Below, piece after piece: positions 61,335 through 64,000 of a DNA stretch of 64,000 nucleotides. The stretch is from positions 62,001-126,000 of the forward strand of contig SFEA01000003.1 of the NCBI GenBank assembly GCA_004557385.1, in the 5' to 3' direction. This DNA is from Bacteroidales bacterium. GTDB lineage: Bacteria > Bacteroidota > Bacteroidia > Bacteroidales > Muribaculaceae. The position numbers and the translations under genes are program-made. The notes under the pieces are model-generated. The model ran no database searches. It saw only the letters and a program-made list of their open reading frames with translations, and was not told the DNA's origin. Numbering within the stretch: the stretch's first letter is position 1; every line of letters starts with the position of its first letter.

Positions 61335-64000
61335 ATGATATCTTTCTTCAAAAAAGGAGCAAAAACTATCTATGCGGTCGATTCCGACCATGCTCTTTCA
61401 TCTTCTGAAGCAGAAAAATTCAGTTGGCTTTTTGACGGCGCAACACAAATTAGCGACAACGTCATTCGTGGCACATTTGTAGGACCTCGTCGCGAAATGA
61501 TTACGCCGTGGAGCACTAACGCCGTCGAAATCACCCAGAACATGGGTCTTTCGGGAATCTCGCGCATTGAGGAATTCACCGAAAGCCGAAGCAAACAACC
61601 AGAATTCGACAAGATGCTGCAACGTGTCTATCACGTTCTTGACAACGACATCTTCACCATCACCAAAACTCCCGACCCAATTGTCTACATCGACAATATG
61701 GAAGAGTACAACGTGAAGGAAGGTCTTGCACTAAGCACCGAAGAAATTGCCTACCTTAAGCAACTGAGCGAACGCCTTGGCAGACCGCTCACCGACAGTG
61801 AAGTGTTTGGTTTCTCACAAGTGAACTCCGAACACTGCCGCCACAAGATTTTTAACGGTACATTCATCATCGACGGCGAAGAGATGCCAATGTCTCTTTT
61901 CAAGATGATTAAAAAGACATCGCAAGAAAATCCGAACAAACTGGTTTCGGCATATAAAGATAATGTGGCTTTCGTTGAAGGTCCGCAAATCGAGCAGTTC
62001 GCTCCGAAAAACCCCGAAAAGCCCGACTATTTCGATGTTAAGACCATCGATTCGGTGATTTCGCTAAAAGCCGAAACTCACAACTTCCCCACCACCGTCG
62101 AGCCGTTTAATGGCGCTGCCACTGGTTCGGGCGGTGAGATTCGCGACCGTCTTGGCGGCGGACGTGCCAGCCTTCCTCTTGCCGGTACTGCTGTATACAT
62201 GACTTCATACCCACGCACCGAAGCTGAACGTGCATGGGAATTGTGCACAATGCCACCACGCCCGTGGCTTTACCAGACTCCAGAGGAAATTCTTATAAAG
62301 GCATCGAACGGCGCCAGCGACTTTGGAAATAAATTCGGGCAACCACTCATCTGCGGTTCGCTTCTAACATTCGAGCACGAAGAAGGAAAAGAACAATTTG
62401 CATACGACAAAGTGATTATGCTTGCCGGCGGTGTTGGTTTTGCCAACAAACGCGACGCCATCAAAGGCACGCCTAAGCCTCACGAAAAAGTTGTGCTAAT
62501 GGGTGGCGACAACTATCGCATTGGCATGGGCGGCGGAGCAGTGTCGTCGGTGAACACCGGACAATACGACAACTCCATCGAGCTTAACGCAGTGCAGCGC
62601 GCCAACCCCGAAATGCAAAAACGTGTTTCAAACGTGATTCGCGCTTTGGCAGAAGCCCCCGAGAACCCAATCATTTCAATTCACGACCACGGCGCAGGCG
62701 GTCACCTCAATGCTCTCTCCGAGCTGGTTGAGGAAACGGGCGGCAAAATCAACATTGACGCTCTTCCTGTTGGCGACCCCACACTGTCGTCGAAAGAAAT
62801 TATCGGCAACGAATCACAAGAGCGTATGGGAATGGTTGTTGAAGACAAAGACATCGATTTCATTCGCAACATTGCCGAACGCGAACGTGCTCCGTTCTAT
62901 GTAGTTGGCGAAACCACCGGCGACGACCGTTTCGTTTTCGAACAAAAGGACGGTGTAAAGCCAATCGACCTTGGCATGAAAGATATGTTTGGCAGCTCGC
63001 CAAAAACAATCATGAACGACGTCACTACTCCTCGCAAGCTGAAGGCTGTGAAATATAGTCAAAGCAAGCTGAGCGAATATCTTGAAAACCTGTTGCAACT
63101 CGAAAGCGTTGCTTGCAAGGACTGGTTAACCAACAAGGTGGACCGTTCAATCACCGGCAAAATTGCTCGCCAGCAATGCCAAGGCGAGATTCAGCTGCCG
63201 CTTAGCGACTGTGGCGTAGTTGCACTCGACTTCACCGGAACAAAGGGTATTGCCACTTCAATAGGACACGCTCCTCAAGCCGCACTCATCGACCCGGCAG
63301 CCGGTTCGGTTCTTTCGATTGCCGAATCGCTCACCAACATTGTTGGCGCAAATCTTGCTGAAGGGCTCAAATCGGTATCGCTCAGCGCTAATTGGATGTG
63401 GCCTTGCCGCAATCAAGGCGAAGATGCCGCACTATACAAAGCAGTGAAGGCATGTAGCGATTTTGCATGTGCACTCGGCATCAACATCCCTACCGGAAAG
63501 GACAGCCTTTCGATGACTCAAAAATACGGCAAAAAGAAAGTTCTTGCCCCTGGCACAGTAATCATCTCGGCAGCTGGCGAAGTGACCGACGTCAAAAAAA
63601 CCGTTTCGCCGGTTGTAGTCAACAAAAAGAGCACACTCTACTTCGTTGACTTCACCAACAGCGAGATGAAATTAGGCGGCTCGGCTTTTGCCCAGTCAAT
63701 CAATTATCTTGGCAACGAAGCTCCAGCGATTGCTTCTCCCGAATATTTTGCAAATGCATTCAACGCTGTGCAGAATCTGGTTGACAGCCAACTGCTGCTT
63801 GCTGCCCACGACGTATCGGCAGGTGGTGTGATAACCACTTTACTTGAAATGACTTTCGCCAACACCAAGGGCGGTTTAAACATCGACCTCAGCGACTTGC
63901 AAGCCAAAGACGTTGTCACAGCGATGTTTGCCGAAAACCCGGCTTTGATTATTCAAGTTGCCGACAGCAACACTCCGAAAGTTGAACGCCTGCTTGCCGA
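61335..64000 (+). CDS. purL: Phosphoribosylformylglycinamidine synthase (5' part)
   Basis: PurL converts formylglycinamide ribotide to the amidine with glutamine and ATP in purine synthesis. About 888 codons are present before the window ends without a stop; the full enzyme of this large type is near 1230-1300 residues, so the glutaminase end is missing. The start ATG 61335 opens on ISFFKKGAKTIYAVDSDHA. Family motifs are FSQVNSEHCRHKIFNG, AETHNFPTTVEPFNGAATG and GGEIRDRLGGGRAS (about residues 155-285). Further on, ISIHDHGAGGHLNALSELV and IPTGKDSLSMTQ are seen. The single-chain form is implied by length and motif order. Confidence 0.96.
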   Translation, partial: MISFFKKGAKTIYAVDSDHALSSSEAEKFSWLFDGATQISDNVIRGTFVGPRREMITPWSTNAVEITQNMGLSGISRIEEFTESRSKQPEFDKMLQRVYHVLDNDIFTITKTPDPIVYIDNMEEYNVKEGLALSTEEIAYLKQLSERLGRPLTDSEVFGFSQVNSEHCRHKIFNGTFIIDGEEMPMSLFKMIKKTSQENPNKLVSAYKDNVAFVEGPQIEQFAPKNPEKPDYFDVKTIDSVISLKAETHNFPTTVEPFNGAATGSGGEIRDRLGGGRASLPLAGTAVYMTSYPRTEAERAWELCTMPPRPWLYQTPEEILIKASNGASDFGNKFGQPLICGSLLTFEHEEGKEQFAYDKVIMLAGGVGFANKRDAIKGTPKPHEKVVLMGGDNYRIGMGGGAVSSVNTGQYDNSIELNAVQRANPEMQKRVSNVIRALAEAPENPIISIHDHGAGGHLNALSELVEETGGKINIDALPVGDPTLSSKEIIGNESQERMGMVVEDKDIDFIRNIAERERAPFYVVGETTGDDRFVFEQKDGVKPIDLGMKDMFGSSPKTIMNDVTTPRKLKAVKYSQSKLSEYLENLLQLESVACKDWLTNKVDRSITGKIARQQCQGEIQLPLSDCGVVALDFTGTKGIATSIGHAPQAALIDPAAGSVLSIAESLTNIVGANLAEGLKSVSLSANWMWPCRNQGEDAALYKAVKACSDFACALGINIPTGKDSLSMTQKYGKKKVLAPGTVIISAAGEVTDVKKTVSPVVVNKKSTLYFVDFTNSEMKLGGSAFAQSINYLGNEAPAIASPEYFANAFNAVQNLVDSQLLLAAHDVSAGGVITTLLEMTFANTKGGLNIDLSDLQAKDVVTAMFAENPALIIQVADSNTPKVERLLA

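Noticed and set aside
61370..61634. Short minus-strand frames at the start of purL
   Set aside because: They are antisense to the conserved N terminus of purL, which reads through the whole region on the plus strand.

Overview
The window is a 64 kb piece of a Bacteroidota chromosome, almost certainly order Bacteroidales (family not resolved; a Muribaculaceae-like gut lineage is only a guess). The reasons are: many genes preceded by the Bacteroidota promoter (TTTG about 19-20 bases before TAnnTTTG); a short primary sigma factor of the Bacteroidota type; type III glutamine synthetase; a two-subunit methylmalonyl-CoA mutase; an HU-like/SPOR protein; a DUF4293 membrane protein; and a secreted protein with a type IX secretion (gliding-motility-type) C-terminal domain. 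Gene density is high and coding is ordinary. I saw no insertion sequence, prophage, CRISPR array or restriction system.

Layout. 1-1.7 kb: the end of rpsB, then tsf, and a tRNA-Ser on the other strand. 2-4 kb (minus): a three-gene operon of a UDG-superfamily glycosylase, a DedA membrane protein and rpe. 4.2-11.1 kb: an orphan Wza-like export lipoprotein, clpB, an HU/SPOR protein, a TPR protein and a C11-type peptidase lipoprotein. 11.2-12.1 kb: rpoD. 12.3-18.7 kb: a leucine operon, leuA-leuC-leuD-(second isopropylmalate/citramalate synthase)-leuB, preceded by a leucine-rich leader peptide and an attenuator. 19-23.3 kb: marC, prfA, pyrF, pgk. 23.5-27.6 kb: mutA-mutB. 27.8-32.9 kb: NhaD-type antiporter, DUF4293 protein, a large TPR protein, aquaporin. 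33-38 kb: M3 peptidase, dCMP deaminase, S41 protease, 5-formyl-THF cyclo-ligase. 38.1-39.3 kb: a RIC/hemerythrin-like protein that appears to have lost most iron ligands, overlapping a LuxR-type regulator. 39.4-50.5 kb (minus): a nitrogen cluster, dapF, glnN, gltB, gltD and a long PurF-like amidotransferase. 50.7-56.1 kb: an alpha/beta hydrolase, a phosphoesterase/beta-propeller fusion, an ABC-F ATPase and an XRE regulator. 56.1-56.9 kb is gene-free. 56.9-61 kb (minus): a type IX secretion cargo protein followed by uvrA. 61.3 kb to the end: purL, cut by the window edge.

How it fits together: the metabolic blocks cover leucine synthesis, ammonium assimilation (GS type III plus GOGAT), succinate-propionate interconversion, and parts of purine, pyrimidine and folate metabolism. 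The most informative regulatory structure is the leucine attenuator at 12.3-12.5 kb, where promoter, leader peptide, candidate antiterminator pairing and terminator can all be read directly. Hairpins placed just before the start codons of gltB and of the PurF-like gene suggest RNA-level control or segmental termination in the nitrogen cluster. No wholly novel multi-gene system stands out; the RIC-like/LuxR pair is the best candidate for an under-described regulatory module.
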